Of a stretch of 64,000 nucleotides of DNA, positions 19,072 through 27,179 are shown in pieces; the first letter of the stretch is position 1; every line of letters begins with the position of its first letter. A program made the translations under genes and the position numbers. The DNA comes from Frisingicoccus sp009929615 (GTDB taxonomy: Bacteria > Bacillota > Clostridia > Lachnospirales > Lachnospiraceae). The stretch lies in assembly GCA_028692275.1 (NCBI GenBank), contig JAQUXR010000001.1, positions 226,636 through 290,635 of the forward strand, written 5' to 3'. Under the pieces are notes generated by a model. It ran no database searches. It saw only the letters and a program-made list of their open reading frames with translations, and was not told the DNA's origin.

Positions 19072-19613
19072 TATTTTACAATCTTAGAAATATCACGGAA
19101 TACAGAACATGTTGAGCCACGCATTAATTCAAAAAGAATTGCTTCGTATGTTGTTACACGAACACCTTCCTGAACAGCTCTCTTAATGCCATACTTACGG
19201 TCTTCTGCATGTCTGGAACCTGCACAGTCTACAACAAGAACCGGCTCATATCCGCTCTCTTTTAATTCAAGGCATGTCTGAAGAACACAAACGTGAGCCT
19301 CTGTACCACAAACAAGCACTGTCTTTTTACCAAGACCATCGACAGCTGCCTTAATCGCTGGGTCTCCGTAAACACTAAAGCTTGTCTTTTCCATATAATC
19401 TGTACTTCCCAAAGCTTCCTGAACGGAAGGAATGGTCATACCAATACCCTTCGTATACTGCTGGGTTACCACCATAGGAACTTCCAATAATTTCAAACCG
19501 GAAATAAGTTTACATACGTTCTTTTCAACTTCCTCCTGGTTATACATAGCTGGCATTAATTTCTCCTGCACATCTACGATAATTGCTGCTGTATTCTCGA
19601 CTTTGATTAACAT
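19071..19613 (-). CDS. isochorismatase-family hydrolase (YcaC-like)
   Basis: 180 residues from ATG 19613, selected because an AGGAGG site lies 10 bases upstream. The catalytic Asp is D14 (IIVDVQEKL) and the Cys lies in GTEAHVCVLQT. Lys is likely K in MEKTSFS. The HVCV form and the EALGSTDYMEKTSFS segment are those of YcaC-type hydrolases of unknown substrate rather than of PncA. It is coupled to yaaA. Confidence 0.85.
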   Translation of the reverse strand: MLIKVENTAAIIVDVQEKLMPAMYNQEEVEKNVCKLISGLKLLEVPMVVTQQYTKGIGMTIPSVQEALGSTDYMEKTSFSVYGDPAIKAAVDGLGKKTVLVCGTEAHVCVLQTCLELKESGYEPVLVVDCAGSRHAEDRKYGIKRAVQEGVRVTTYEAILFELMRGSTCSVFRDISKIVK

Positions 19614-19662
19614 AATTTTGTATCCTCCTTGCATCATATAGTCAGTTTAATTCTACCATTCT

Positions 19663-20274
19663 TTATAAAGACCGTCCAGAAAATCTTTTGATGATTTCCT
19701 CCGGACACGTGCTTTTCATCAGCTCCGACATCATACAGATTCCCGCTGCTCCTGCCTCCAGTGCCATAGGTCCGTGAACCAGGTCCATGCCACCAATGGC
19801 AAATACAGGTATATTTACAGAATCACATATTTCTTTCAAAAAATCCAGTCCTCTGGCAGCCAGTCCTTTTTTACAGTCTGTCAGGAAAATATGGCCTGCG
19901 ATGACATAATCCGCACCAATTTCTTCTGCATATAGAGCTTCTTCTCTGCTGTGAACGGATACGCCTAGACATTTCCACTTTCCTATGCCTTCCGGTCTTT
20001 GGGCCAATTCTTTAAAAACCGCCATCGAAAGGTGAATCCTCCGATTAAAAATCTTCTGACTGACTTCATGAAAATGATTAATAATTAAAGGTGTTTCATA
20101 AGCATTACACAGTACCTGGCACTTTTTTGCCAATAGTTCATAATCTAAAGGCTGAAGGTCCTTTTCCCTCAGAATAATGCCATCAGGCCGTGCTGCTGCA
20201 ATCTTTTCAATCTGCTTAAGAAAAACCGGCTCTCCGCCTTCGACAAGATTTCGGTTTGTCACTGCGTAAATCAT
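19663..20274 (-). CDS. thiamine phosphate synthase / TenI-like protein
   Basis: 203 residues with a TIM-barrel pattern: YAVTNRNL at the start, GIILREKDL, LGVSVHSREEA, ADYVIAGHIF, PVFAIGGM and GAAGICMMSEL, all in the order of ThiE/TenI. It lacks the canonical length and some ThiE diphosphate contacts are not obvious, so it could be a TenI-type paralogue. No other thiamine gene lies here. Its start overlaps the end of larB (ATGA), so it is made from the same transcript. Confidence 0.75.
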   Translation of the reverse strand: MIYAVTNRNLVEGGEPVFLKQIEKIAAARPDGIILREKDLQPLDYELLAKKCQVLCNAYETPLIINHFHEVSQKIFNRRIHLSMAVFKELAQRPEGIGKWKCLGVSVHSREEALYAEEIGADYVIAGHIFLTDCKKGLAARGLDFLKEICDSVNIPVFAIGGMDLVHGPMALEAGAAGICMMSELMKSTCPEEIIKRFSGRSL

Positions 20275-21023
20275 TTTTTATCACCCAATGTCAGCCGGTT
20301 AATCTGAGCCGCCATATATCCGGCGCCAAAACCATTGTCAATATTGACAACCGCTACGCCCTCGGCACAGGAATTAATCATTGTAAGTAATGCAGACATC
20401 CCCTGCATATTCGCGCCATAACCCACCGATGTAGGCACGCCAATAACCGGTTTATCCACAAGTCCTGCAACAACCCCGGCCAATGCCCCTTCCATTCCGG
20501 CAATAGCAACCACACAGTTTGCCTTACGTATCTCCTCGGATTTTGACAGAAGCCGGTGAATTCCAGCTACGCCAACATCATAAATCCGGTCAACATAACA
20601 CCCAAAAAACTCTGCTGTCCGTGCTGCTTCTTCCGCAACAGGAATATCCGAAGTTCCTCCGGTGCAAACCGCGATACGTCCTTCTAATTCCGGCACATTA
20701 TATTGAAGATAGATGGTTCTGGAAAGCTCTTCATAGACAGCTCCCGGAAGTACGGCACGTACAGCCTCATACTGCTCCTTTGTCGCCCGGGTGCCCAAAA
20801 CGTTACTCTGCCGCTCTCCAAAACTCTGAAATATTTTCACCAGATGCTCTGTCGTTTTACCTGCACAATAGACCACTTCTCCAAATCCGGAACGCAGTGC
20901 CCGATGATGGTCCAGTTTTGCAAATCCCAAATCTTCATAAGGCAGCTTTTTTAAATATTCCTCTGCCTCTTTTAAATCCATTTCCTTATTTTGAACCTTT
21001 TCCAATAACTCATGTACGTCCAT
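20271..21023 (-). CDS. larB: nickel-pincer cofactor biosynthesis protein LarB
   Basis: About 250 residues from ATG 21023, which has AAGGGAG 7 bases upstream; the frame runs further up but without a better site. The C-terminal half (CTGGTSDIPVAEEAARTAE, VAIAGMEGALAGVVAGL, PTSVGYGA) is the AIR-carboxylase-like domain of LarB. LarB carboxylates and hydrolyses nicotinate adenine dinucleotide in the first step to the nickel-pincer cofactor. LarC and LarE are not in this window. Confidence 0.9.
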   Translation of the reverse strand: MDVHELLEKVQNKEMDLKEAEEYLKKLPYEDLGFAKLDHHRALRSGFGEVVYCAGKTTEHLVKIFQSFGERQSNVLGTRATKEQYEAVRAVLPGAVYEELSRTIYLQYNVPELEGRIAVCTGGTSDIPVAEEAARTAEFFGCYVDRIYDVGVAGIHRLLSKSEEIRKANCVVAIAGMEGALAGVVAGLVDKPVIGVPTSVGYGANMQGMSALLTMINSCAEGVAVVNIDNGFGAGYMAAQINRLTLGDKK

Positions 21024-21068
21024 ATCTTTTCTCCCTTGAATCCACATAAACAAGCTACTTAAATTGGT

Positions 21069-21113
21069 AAAAAAGGATATCTTCCAACCCCTCGTCAGAA
21101 AATATCCTTTTTT
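21069..21113 (-). terminator. hairpin terminator after the DUF1622 gene
   Basis: AAAAAGGATAT and ATATCCTTTTTT form an inverted repeat around a 21-nt loop, 36 bp after the DUF1622 stop and 46 bp ahead of larB. A T-run closes the minus-strand arm. Confidence 0.7.
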
Positions 21114-21148
21114 ATACTTACTATTCTCTCAGCCACTATGTACTCTTA

Positions 21149-21469
21149 TCAGTGTCCCGCCTTACCGTTCTTGATTTCCCAATGAATGAGAATGGTTAAC
21201 GCAACTCTTAATACAATAATGCCGCCGACTAATAATATCTCACTGACTTCACGAATGACAACCGTTCTAAGAATCTCGCCACCCAGTTTAAACTGAAGGG
21301 CCATCGCCATACCTTCTGCCAGTTTCAATCCTGCTTCCGGGTCTTTCTTAAGGAGATTATAAATTCCCTTAACACCTGCCCAAATCAGGATAAGAACACC
21401 CACAATTTCAAACATGAAGATTGCATATTCGACAACAATCTCCAAAACATGATGTAATAGTTCTAACAT
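21149..21469 (-). CDS. DUF1622 membrane protein
   Basis: 106 residues. Two hydrophobic helices (near 18-33 and 75-95) flank a polar loop with LAEGMAMALQFKLGGEILRT, the conserved core of DUF1622. The family is of unknown function and resides in the membrane. It appears to be a single-gene unit, with its own terminator downstream and a good site AAAGGAGAAG before the ATG. Confidence 0.8.
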   Translation of the reverse strand: MLELLHHVLEIVVEYAIFMFEIVGVLILIWAGVKGIYNLLKKDPEAGLKLAEGMAMALQFKLGGEILRTVVIREVSEILLVGGIIVLRVALTILIHWEIKNGKAGH

Positions 21470-21576
21470 AGACTTCTCCTTTCCCTCTTATAGTGCTATT
21501 TTAATATAAAAAGGTAGAGAAGTAAACTAAAAATTGTGTATTTTTACAACTTTCTAAAAAATACCATCAATTAACT

Positions 21577-24132
21577 TTAAGCCAGCCCTTTTTCTTCAAG
21601 AAAATCATTAAGGCCTTTTTTATTTTCCTGTATATTCTTTGCCCGTTTCATAAACAAAAGAATCGTAAGTACTGTGAAAACAATTGCAATCGCTGCCAGC
21701 ACAATAACGGACGTCCTAATACTCTCGCCCCCGCTAATCGTCGAACGGAAGGCATTGACCGTATAGGTAAATGGCAGCCACCGATGTATTTTAGCTACAA
21801 AACCGGCAGATATTTCTACCGGATAGGTTCCTGCTGAACCGGAAAGCTGAACGACCATAAATACAAGCATCAGGAAACTTCCAACTTTTCCAAAACATAC
21901 CTCAAAGAAATAGACAATAGACATAAATGCAACGGATGTCAAACATGCAAAGGCAAGGGTCTTGCCCATTTCTGCCGGTGAAAATCCATCGCACACATGC
22001 AGAAGCCCTATCATAACGACTGCCATCAGAATTGCAAGCAGATAGGAAATGCTGGCCTTGCTTGCCCACCAGGAAAATCCTGATTTTAATTCACCTTCAT
22101 ATTTACTCAATGGGTACATGATACAGAAAGCGATACAGCCTACCCACAGTGCTACAGACATCATATATGGTGCCATGGCATGACCATTATTTTCCACATA
22201 AGTTGCCTGTGTACCATTGGCCTCCACGGGAGCTGCAAACATATCATAAGTATCCGTATCTGCAGACAAATCATTCACTTTTTTAGCGCCATCCGTCAAT
22301 CCGGATTTCAAAGTTCTCGTACCCTTCTGTGCATCAAAAATACCTTCGCCCAGAGTTTCAGAACCTGCCGCCAGCTGGCCTGCGCCATCGCTGAGCTGCT
22401 GTGCTCCTCCGGATATCTGATTGCTGCCTGATAAAAGTGCATCACTGTTGGCTGTCAGCTGACTTGCACCTTCATAGAGCTGGGATGCACCACTTTGAAG
22501 GGCTCCTGAATTATTTGTAATGGTATCCAGACCACTCTTCAACTCCGAAACACCGCCTGTATAACTATTGACACCGTTCTTTAAATCATTATCCACACCA
22601 TACTGAACCTGACCAATACCGCCCTGCAAAGTCTGGGCACCCGGAATCAGTTGTTCCGTTAAGGCTGTGTTGACCCCTTGAATACCCGAATATAAGCTCG
22701 TAATTGCCTGTGAGCTTCCACCAAGTACAGTATCCGCATTGCTGTCCATTTCAGCTACTGTACTGATACCATTGCTGAGTGCATCAGCTGCACCGGAAAG
22801 ATTGGTCAATACTCCGCCTATTGCTGTCCCATTACTGCTTGCTCCACCGACTGCCGTTCCGGCATCAGCTATATTGCCATCTGCATTTGTTATATTTGTA
22901 TCTGCTGCACTTATATAACCTAAAGCTGTATTAACTGCTTCCTGCTGTTCAGGCGTTAAATCTCCTATACCCTGAAGTGCTGCTGTAGCCGCGCCAAGAT
23001 TTCCCCCTGCTTCTCCAAGGTTTCCCCCTGCAAATGTCAGCTGGGACCCAGCTTCCGCCAAATTTGAGCCCAGAGCTGCGCCCTCAGCTTCAATATCGCC
23101 TGTACTTGGTACCGTAAGGCCGGACATAGCACTATAGAGCTGATGGATTCCTGATCTGTACTGTTCCAATCCACCTGTCAGACTATCAATTGTCCCCTGA
23201 CTTACCTGGGAGAGCTGTCCATTAATGGTATCACTCATAGTCTGCAGTCCGGCTGTCAGTTCAGCACTTCCGCCACTTACCTGAGACACCCCTGCCGATA
23301 CCTTATTTACACCCTCGTTCAAGGCACCGCTGTTGTTATTCAAAGTTGCTGCACCCTGAGCCGCCTGGTTGACACCTGTCGTATATTCACTGACACCACT
23401 ATTTAATTGTGCTGCACCGGACGCCACACTGGATACGCCATTCACATACTGTGAAAGACCAATATTCATTGTATCTGCACCGGATTTTAAAGTTAATGTA
23501 CTGTCTGCCAGTACCTGAAGATTTTCACTAATCGTTGTATTACCATCGGCCAGCTGGCTCATTCCGGATTCCAGTGTCCCTGCACCATCCGCCGCTTCCT
23601 GCATACCTTCACCAGCCGTGATAATCTGGTCAAACATGGTTTCGGTATATGTTTTTGTCACTTCTTCTGCAACAGCATCTTTTATCTTCGTTAATGCTGT
23701 TTCGCTCATCTTACTGGCAATATAATTTGTTCCCGGATTGGTCTCATAATTTAATTCCATTTTCTTGGGATTATCATCCAAAACTGTTGCTGCATTCTCG
23801 GAAAAATTTTCCGGAATTGTAATGGTCATATAATATGTACCATCGGCCAGACCTTTTTCTGCCTCTGCTTCACTGACAAAATGAAAATCCAAGGACTGAT
23901 TTTCTTTTAAATTATCCACCAGATTATTACCTATTTCCAAAGTTGAATCCTGATATTTTGACGCTTTATCCAGATTCACGACAGCAACCGGCAGGCTGTC
24001 TACATTTCCATAAGGGTCCCACATAGAGCCTAAAAACAGCCCCGAATAGATAATGGGAACTGCAATAATGGCCACCATGGCAAGTAATAATATTTTGTTT
24101 TTTAACAATGACTGCCATTCCTTTTTCAGCAT
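21577..24132 (-). CDS. YhgE/Pip-domain membrane protein
   Basis: About 851 residues from ATG 24132, chosen because AAAGGAAG lies 8 bases upstream. One N-terminal membrane helix (LLLAMVAIIAVPIIYSGLF) is followed by a conserved DxVxSLPVAVVNLD segment, a long central part made of repeating G-A-x-x-L-x-x-G units, and six C-terminal membrane helices. This is the YhgE/Pip layout shared with phage-infection protein and EsaA-like secretion components. Its role may be export or cell-surface assembly. It is transcribed away from a TetR gene, the probable repressor. Confidence 0.88.
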   Translation of the reverse strand: MLKKEWQSLLKNKILLLAMVAIIAVPIIYSGLFLGSMWDPYGNVDSLPVAVVNLDKASKYQDSTLEIGNNLVDNLKENQSLDFHFVSEAEAEKGLADGTYYMTITIPENFSENAATVLDDNPKKMELNYETNPGTNYIASKMSETALTKIKDAVAEEVTKTYTETMFDQIITAGEGMQEAADGAGTLESGMSQLADGNTTISENLQVLADSTLTLKSGADTMNIGLSQYVNGVSSVASGAAQLNSGVSEYTTGVNQAAQGAATLNNNSGALNEGVNKVSAGVSQVSGGSAELTAGLQTMSDTINGQLSQVSQGTIDSLTGGLEQYRSGIHQLYSAMSGLTVPSTGDIEAEGAALGSNLAEAGSQLTFAGGNLGEAGGNLGAATAALQGIGDLTPEQQEAVNTALGYISAADTNITNADGNIADAGTAVGGASSNGTAIGGVLTNLSGAADALSNGISTVAEMDSNADTVLGGSSQAITSLYSGIQGVNTALTEQLIPGAQTLQGGIGQVQYGVDNDLKNGVNSYTGGVSELKSGLDTITNNSGALQSGASQLYEGASQLTANSDALLSGSNQISGGAQQLSDGAGQLAAGSETLGEGIFDAQKGTRTLKSGLTDGAKKVNDLSADTDTYDMFAAPVEANGTQATYVENNGHAMAPYMMSVALWVGCIAFCIMYPLSKYEGELKSGFSWWASKASISYLLAILMAVVMIGLLHVCDGFSPAEMGKTLAFACLTSVAFMSIVYFFEVCFGKVGSFLMLVFMVVQLSGSAGTYPVEISAGFVAKIHRWLPFTYTVNAFRSTISGGESIRTSVIVLAAIAIVFTVLTILLFMKRAKNIQENKKGLNDFLEEKGLA

Positions 24133-24155
24133 ACGTATGACTTCCTTTCTCTTGA

Positions 24156-24269
24156 CAACTCCAAATAGTTTAAGCAACACGGAGTTGTTTTTCTTTGCAA
24201 AATGTATTATACTAAAGGAAACTTTTGGTTTCAACCATCAAAGCCACGTCTTAGAGTTGCTTAGGCAAC
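24156..24269. promoter_or_regulatory. candidate TetR operators in the yhgE/tetR divergent region
   Basis: GTTGCTTAGGCAAC (24256-24269) is a perfect inverted repeat with a 4-base centre. A second site carries TAAGCAAC (24171-24178), the reverse complement of the first site's GTTGCTTA, within the inverted repeat CAACTCC (24156-24162) / GGAGTTG (24181-24187). Both lie between the two divergent genes, as expected for TetR-family autoregulation. That they bind this TetR protein is inference. Confidence 0.5.
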
Positions 24270-24315
24270 ATGTTTTTAAAATTTGTTGATTAATTTGGGA
24301 AAAGAGTGATATTAA

Positions 24316-24897
24316 ATGAAGAACAATTTAGACCGTCGTGTCAGAAAAACAAGAGCCCAGCTTCGCTCCGGTCTGGCAAAACTGATGCAGGAAAAGAGTG
24401 TCAATGAAATTACTGTTAAAGAACTTGTTGAAGAAGTGGATATTAACCGTTCTACTTTCTATCTCCACTATACGGATATCCGGAATATGCTGGAGGTTAT
24501 CGAACTGGAACTCCTTGAAGAAATCGAATCTCTCATTCAGGCCCATCCGATAGGGTTGAACGAGAATACCTTTCTTTTTATCAAAGATATCTTCTTTATC
24601 CTAGATAATAATAAAGATATATGTACCGCACTGATTGGCCCCAACGGAGATACGGCCTTTATCTATAAGATTGAAGACATTATTTCCAGAAACAGTATTG
24701 AAGCCCTGAAACCATTCTTCCCAACCGCTCTGGACGATTTAAAATACTCCTATGATTTTTGTCTGAACGGCTGTTTTGGCCTGGTGAAAAGCTGGCTTCT
24801 GAAAAATGGTTCTGAAACGCCGGAACATATGGCGAAACTGACTTATCACATGGTCATGAATTCCATGCAGTCCTTTTATAATAAATCAGCCCTATGA
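24316..24897 (+). CDS. TetR/AcrR family transcriptional regulator
   Basis: 193 residues. The N-terminal helix-turn-helix is clear: TRAQLRSGLAKLMQEKSVNE, ITVKELVEEVDINRSTFYLHY, with the conserved R-S-T-F-Y-L-H-Y recognition helix. The C-terminal domain has a conserved NGCFGLVKSWL pattern as in the TetR_C subfamily common beside YhgE genes. It likely represses itself and the divergent yhgE-type gene. A hairpin (AGCCCTATGA/TCATAGGGCT) overlaps its stop codon. Confidence 0.88.
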   Translation: MKNNLDRRVRKTRAQLRSGLAKLMQEKSVNEITVKELVEEVDINRSTFYLHYTDIRNMLEVIELELLEEIESLIQAHPIGLNENTFLFIKDIFFILDNNKDICTALIGPNGDTAFIYKIEDIISRNSIEALKPFFPTALDDLKYSYDFCLNGCFGLVKSWLLKNGSETPEHMAKLTYHMVMNSMQSFYNKSAL

Positions 24898-24910
24898 TTT
24901 TCATAGGGCT
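24886..24910 (+). terminator. hairpin over the tetR stop codon
   Basis: AGCCCTATGA and TCATAGGGCT form a 10-bp stem with a 3-base loop around 24886-24910. It overlaps the stop codon. T-richness after it is modest, so strength is uncertain; the symmetry would also serve the converging spoVT remnant. Confidence 0.55.
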
Positions 24911-24923
24911 GTTGCATTCTATT

Positions 24924-25442
24924 CTACTGTTCAATCTGTCGTCCAAGGAATCCTGCCGCTGCAGCGGCCAGTTTTTTTTCAACCTCGCTCATAGGAATCT
25001 TTTCGTCCCGGCTCGTAATAATGACTGAACCGATAGCATCTCCCTCTGAAATAATCGGGCAGATGACCTGATGGGCATAGGGTTCTGCCTCATTCTCAAC
25101 CAGGGGCACATATTCCTTCTCCGATGCTGTGGCTGTAATCATTTTTCGCTTTTCAATAAGCAGTTCCAATGTCTTACTGATTGGCTTATTTAATAAATCT
25201 CTTTTCCCTGTTCCAGCCACTGCAATGTGATTATCCCGGTCTGTAATGCTCACGATATGACCCGTATTCTGAGCCAGGGCTTCTGCATACTGCCTGGCAA
25301 AAGCTCCAAGTTCCCCGATAGGCGAGTACTTTTTCAGAATAATTTCGCCTTCTCTGTCTGTAAATATTTCCAACGGATCCCCCTCACGGATGTGAAGGGT
25401 TTTGCGAATCTCTTTTGGTACAACGACACGGCCAAGGTCGTC
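24924..25442 (-). pseudogene. spoVT: spoVT, 5' end removed by element insertion
   Basis: Reading down from 25442 gives D-D-L-G-R-V-V-V-P-K-E-I-R, then REGDPLEIFTDREGEIILKK and a GAF-like C-terminal domain. This is SpoVT, the AbrB-like sporulation transcription factor of about 178 residues. The frame is intact to the end, but the codon before the first D is TAA in foreign sequence: about ten N-terminal residues (through the R-R-I before D-D) are missing. The missing codons presumably lie beyond the far end of the inserted element. A TTG at 25373 could start a shortened protein, but without the swapped-hairpin DNA-binding part it should be inactive. Confidence 0.9.
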
Positions 25443-25623
25443 TTATTGTGTCAAACAGGTGCAAAAAAATATTAAGCATTCTCGAAAAAGCCCATAGAAT
25501 AAGGATTTCTGGCATTTTCGAGTTTTGCATAATTTGACATTTTAGGGATACCCATTGAGGTATTTTAGGGCTAAATTCGACATTTTACTTCATTAGGGAA
25601 GCCAGTCGGGTGAGGACTGGCTT
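25443..25623. other. element end: attachment-site arm and recombinase terminator
   Basis: A noncoding stretch between the spoVT junction and the first recombinase stop. It contains related segments TTTGACATTTTAGGG and TTCGACATTTTA and a repeat of TTTTAGGG, plausible recombinase arm sites. Near the recombinase end GAAGCCAGTC/GACTGGCTTC (about 25597-25623) makes a terminator-like hairpin. Which bases are exchanged is not known; GAC-GAC in spoVT is the likely core region. Confidence 0.55.
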
Positions 25624-27177
25624 CTATGCCACTGAGAACAGATCATCAAATTTCCAGATGATTTCAATATTCTCACTGTCACTGATATTCACTTTTTCAA
25701 TGGCATCATACATCATTTCTTTCAGAGCATCATCGTCCATGGAGCTTGCCTGCTTCACAACTGCTCTGTCTTTTTTTGCCTGACTGTCTGACTTTTTAAA
25801 CTCCTCATACTCTGTTTCCAACTTGCTGATAGTTTCTTTCATTTCCCTGTGCCGGTTTTCTTTTATCTCCCTGCGTGACAGGAATTCCTCTTTTGAAATA
25901 CGCCCTTCTCTGTAATCCAGATAGTTCTGAACTTTTTGAGAATCTTCATTTTCCAGTTCCTCCGTCAAGGTCTGTATCTGCTGAAGAAGCTGTGTTCCTT
26001 TGGAAACCGTTCCTTTGGAGTTCTCCTTTGCATTGACTTCCATAACAGAGAGCTGTGCTTTCAGAGCTTCCAGAAGCACCTGCTCTAAGTCTTCCTTATC
26101 CCATCGTACCTTCTTACATTCCTCTGCGTCCTCTGCATGATAGGAAGTGGTGCAGTAATAATGAACATCATTCCCGAAGGTACGTTGCAGCTTTCTACCG
26201 CAGTGTGAGCAGTAGAATGGGGGCTGACCTTTGGGCTTCTTTCTTTTATATCCCTTAGGCTTGTTCAGCATAGCATTGGCTTCTTCAAATTCTTCCATGG
26301 TGACGATGGCTTCATGAGCATTCTCATGGATAATCCACTCTTCCTTTGGTACTCGACGTTGTGCTTTATCCCTTATCTTCCTGCTTTCACGGGTATGGTT
26401 CACCATGCAGCCAGTGTATTTCATGTTCTTAATCATATCTATGATTCTATGATGTGTCCAGATTGGCTTTCCAGCAGCTCCCTTACGGGTTATCTTCTTA
26501 TACTCAAGGGGAGTAGGAACACCTTCCGCATTCAGCTCTTTGGCAATCTGCGGCGGTATTTTCCCTGCAATCATGTCCATGTACACCCTTCTTACAACAG
26601 GTGCTGTTTCCGGGTCAATCACCATTTTATGTTTCTTATCCGGCAGAACCTTATAGCCATACAGACAGCAGGTGACAAAACCGCCATTGGTCTGTTTCAA
26701 CCGCATGGCACTCTTAACCTTCTTGGATAAATCCTTGCTGTAGTAGCCGTAAATCAAATTCTTAAAGGCAATGTCCATTCCTGGGGTATTTCCTTTAAAA
26801 TCCTCACTGTCGTAATGGTCGTTAAGCGAGATAATACGAATCCCCAGGAACGGAAAGATATGTTCCAGATAATCACCGACTTCCAGATAGTCACGACCAA
26901 AACGAGAAAGGTCTTTGACAATAACGCAACTGATTTCTCCATCACGAATCAGGTCAATCATCTCCTGGAAGCCCGGTCTGTCAAAGTTTGTGCCGCTGAA
27001 TCCATCGTCGCAGAACTCCATCTGAGGAAGTCCCGATAAGTATGGGTTGTCTGCGATATGCCTTTGAATCATCTGACGCTGGGCATTGATACTGTTGCTT
27101 TCGTCCTTTTCTTTATTTGTTCTCTTATCTACATCTTCCAGAGAAAGACGAAGATAAGTTGCAATACACTTTTTCAT
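25624..27177 (-). CDS. large serine recombinase 1 (proximal to attachment site)
   Basis: 517 residues. Catalytic Ser is S12 (YLRLSLED) in the resolvase domain, followed by the D-G-F-S-G-T-N-F-D-R-P and VIVKDLSRFGRDYLE motifs. The recombinase domain comes next (about 165-280), then a zinc ribbon with CSHCG and later Cys pairs near 330-360, and a coiled coil of about 400-470. This is the full layout of integrases such as TnpX. It starts 2 bp after the next recombinase stop, so the three are translated together. Confidence 0.93.
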   Translation of the reverse strand: MKKCIATYLRLSLEDVDKRTNKEKDESNSINAQRQMIQRHIADNPYLSGLPQMEFCDDGFSGTNFDRPGFQEMIDLIRDGEISCVIVKDLSRFGRDYLEVGDYLEHIFPFLGIRIISLNDHYDSEDFKGNTPGMDIAFKNLIYGYYSKDLSKKVKSAMRLKQTNGGFVTCCLYGYKVLPDKKHKMVIDPETAPVVRRVYMDMIAGKIPPQIAKELNAEGVPTPLEYKKITRKGAAGKPIWTHHRIIDMIKNMKYTGCMVNHTRESRKIRDKAQRRVPKEEWIIHENAHEAIVTMEEFEEANAMLNKPKGYKRKKPKGQPPFYCSHCGRKLQRTFGNDVHYYCTTSYHAEDAEECKKVRWDKEDLEQVLLEALKAQLSVMEVNAKENSKGTVSKGTQLLQQIQTLTEELENEDSQKVQNYLDYREGRISKEEFLSRREIKENRHREMKETISKLETEYEEFKKSDSQAKKDRAVVKQASSMDDDALKEMMYDAIEKVNISDSENIEIIWKFDDLFSVA

Positions 27178-27179
27178 AC

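Noticed and set aside
21577..24132. CRISPR-like regularity in the yhgE-type gene
   Set aside because: The repeats are coding (G-A-x-x-L-x-x-G protein units), imperfect and without spacers. No CRISPR array was seen anywhere in the window.
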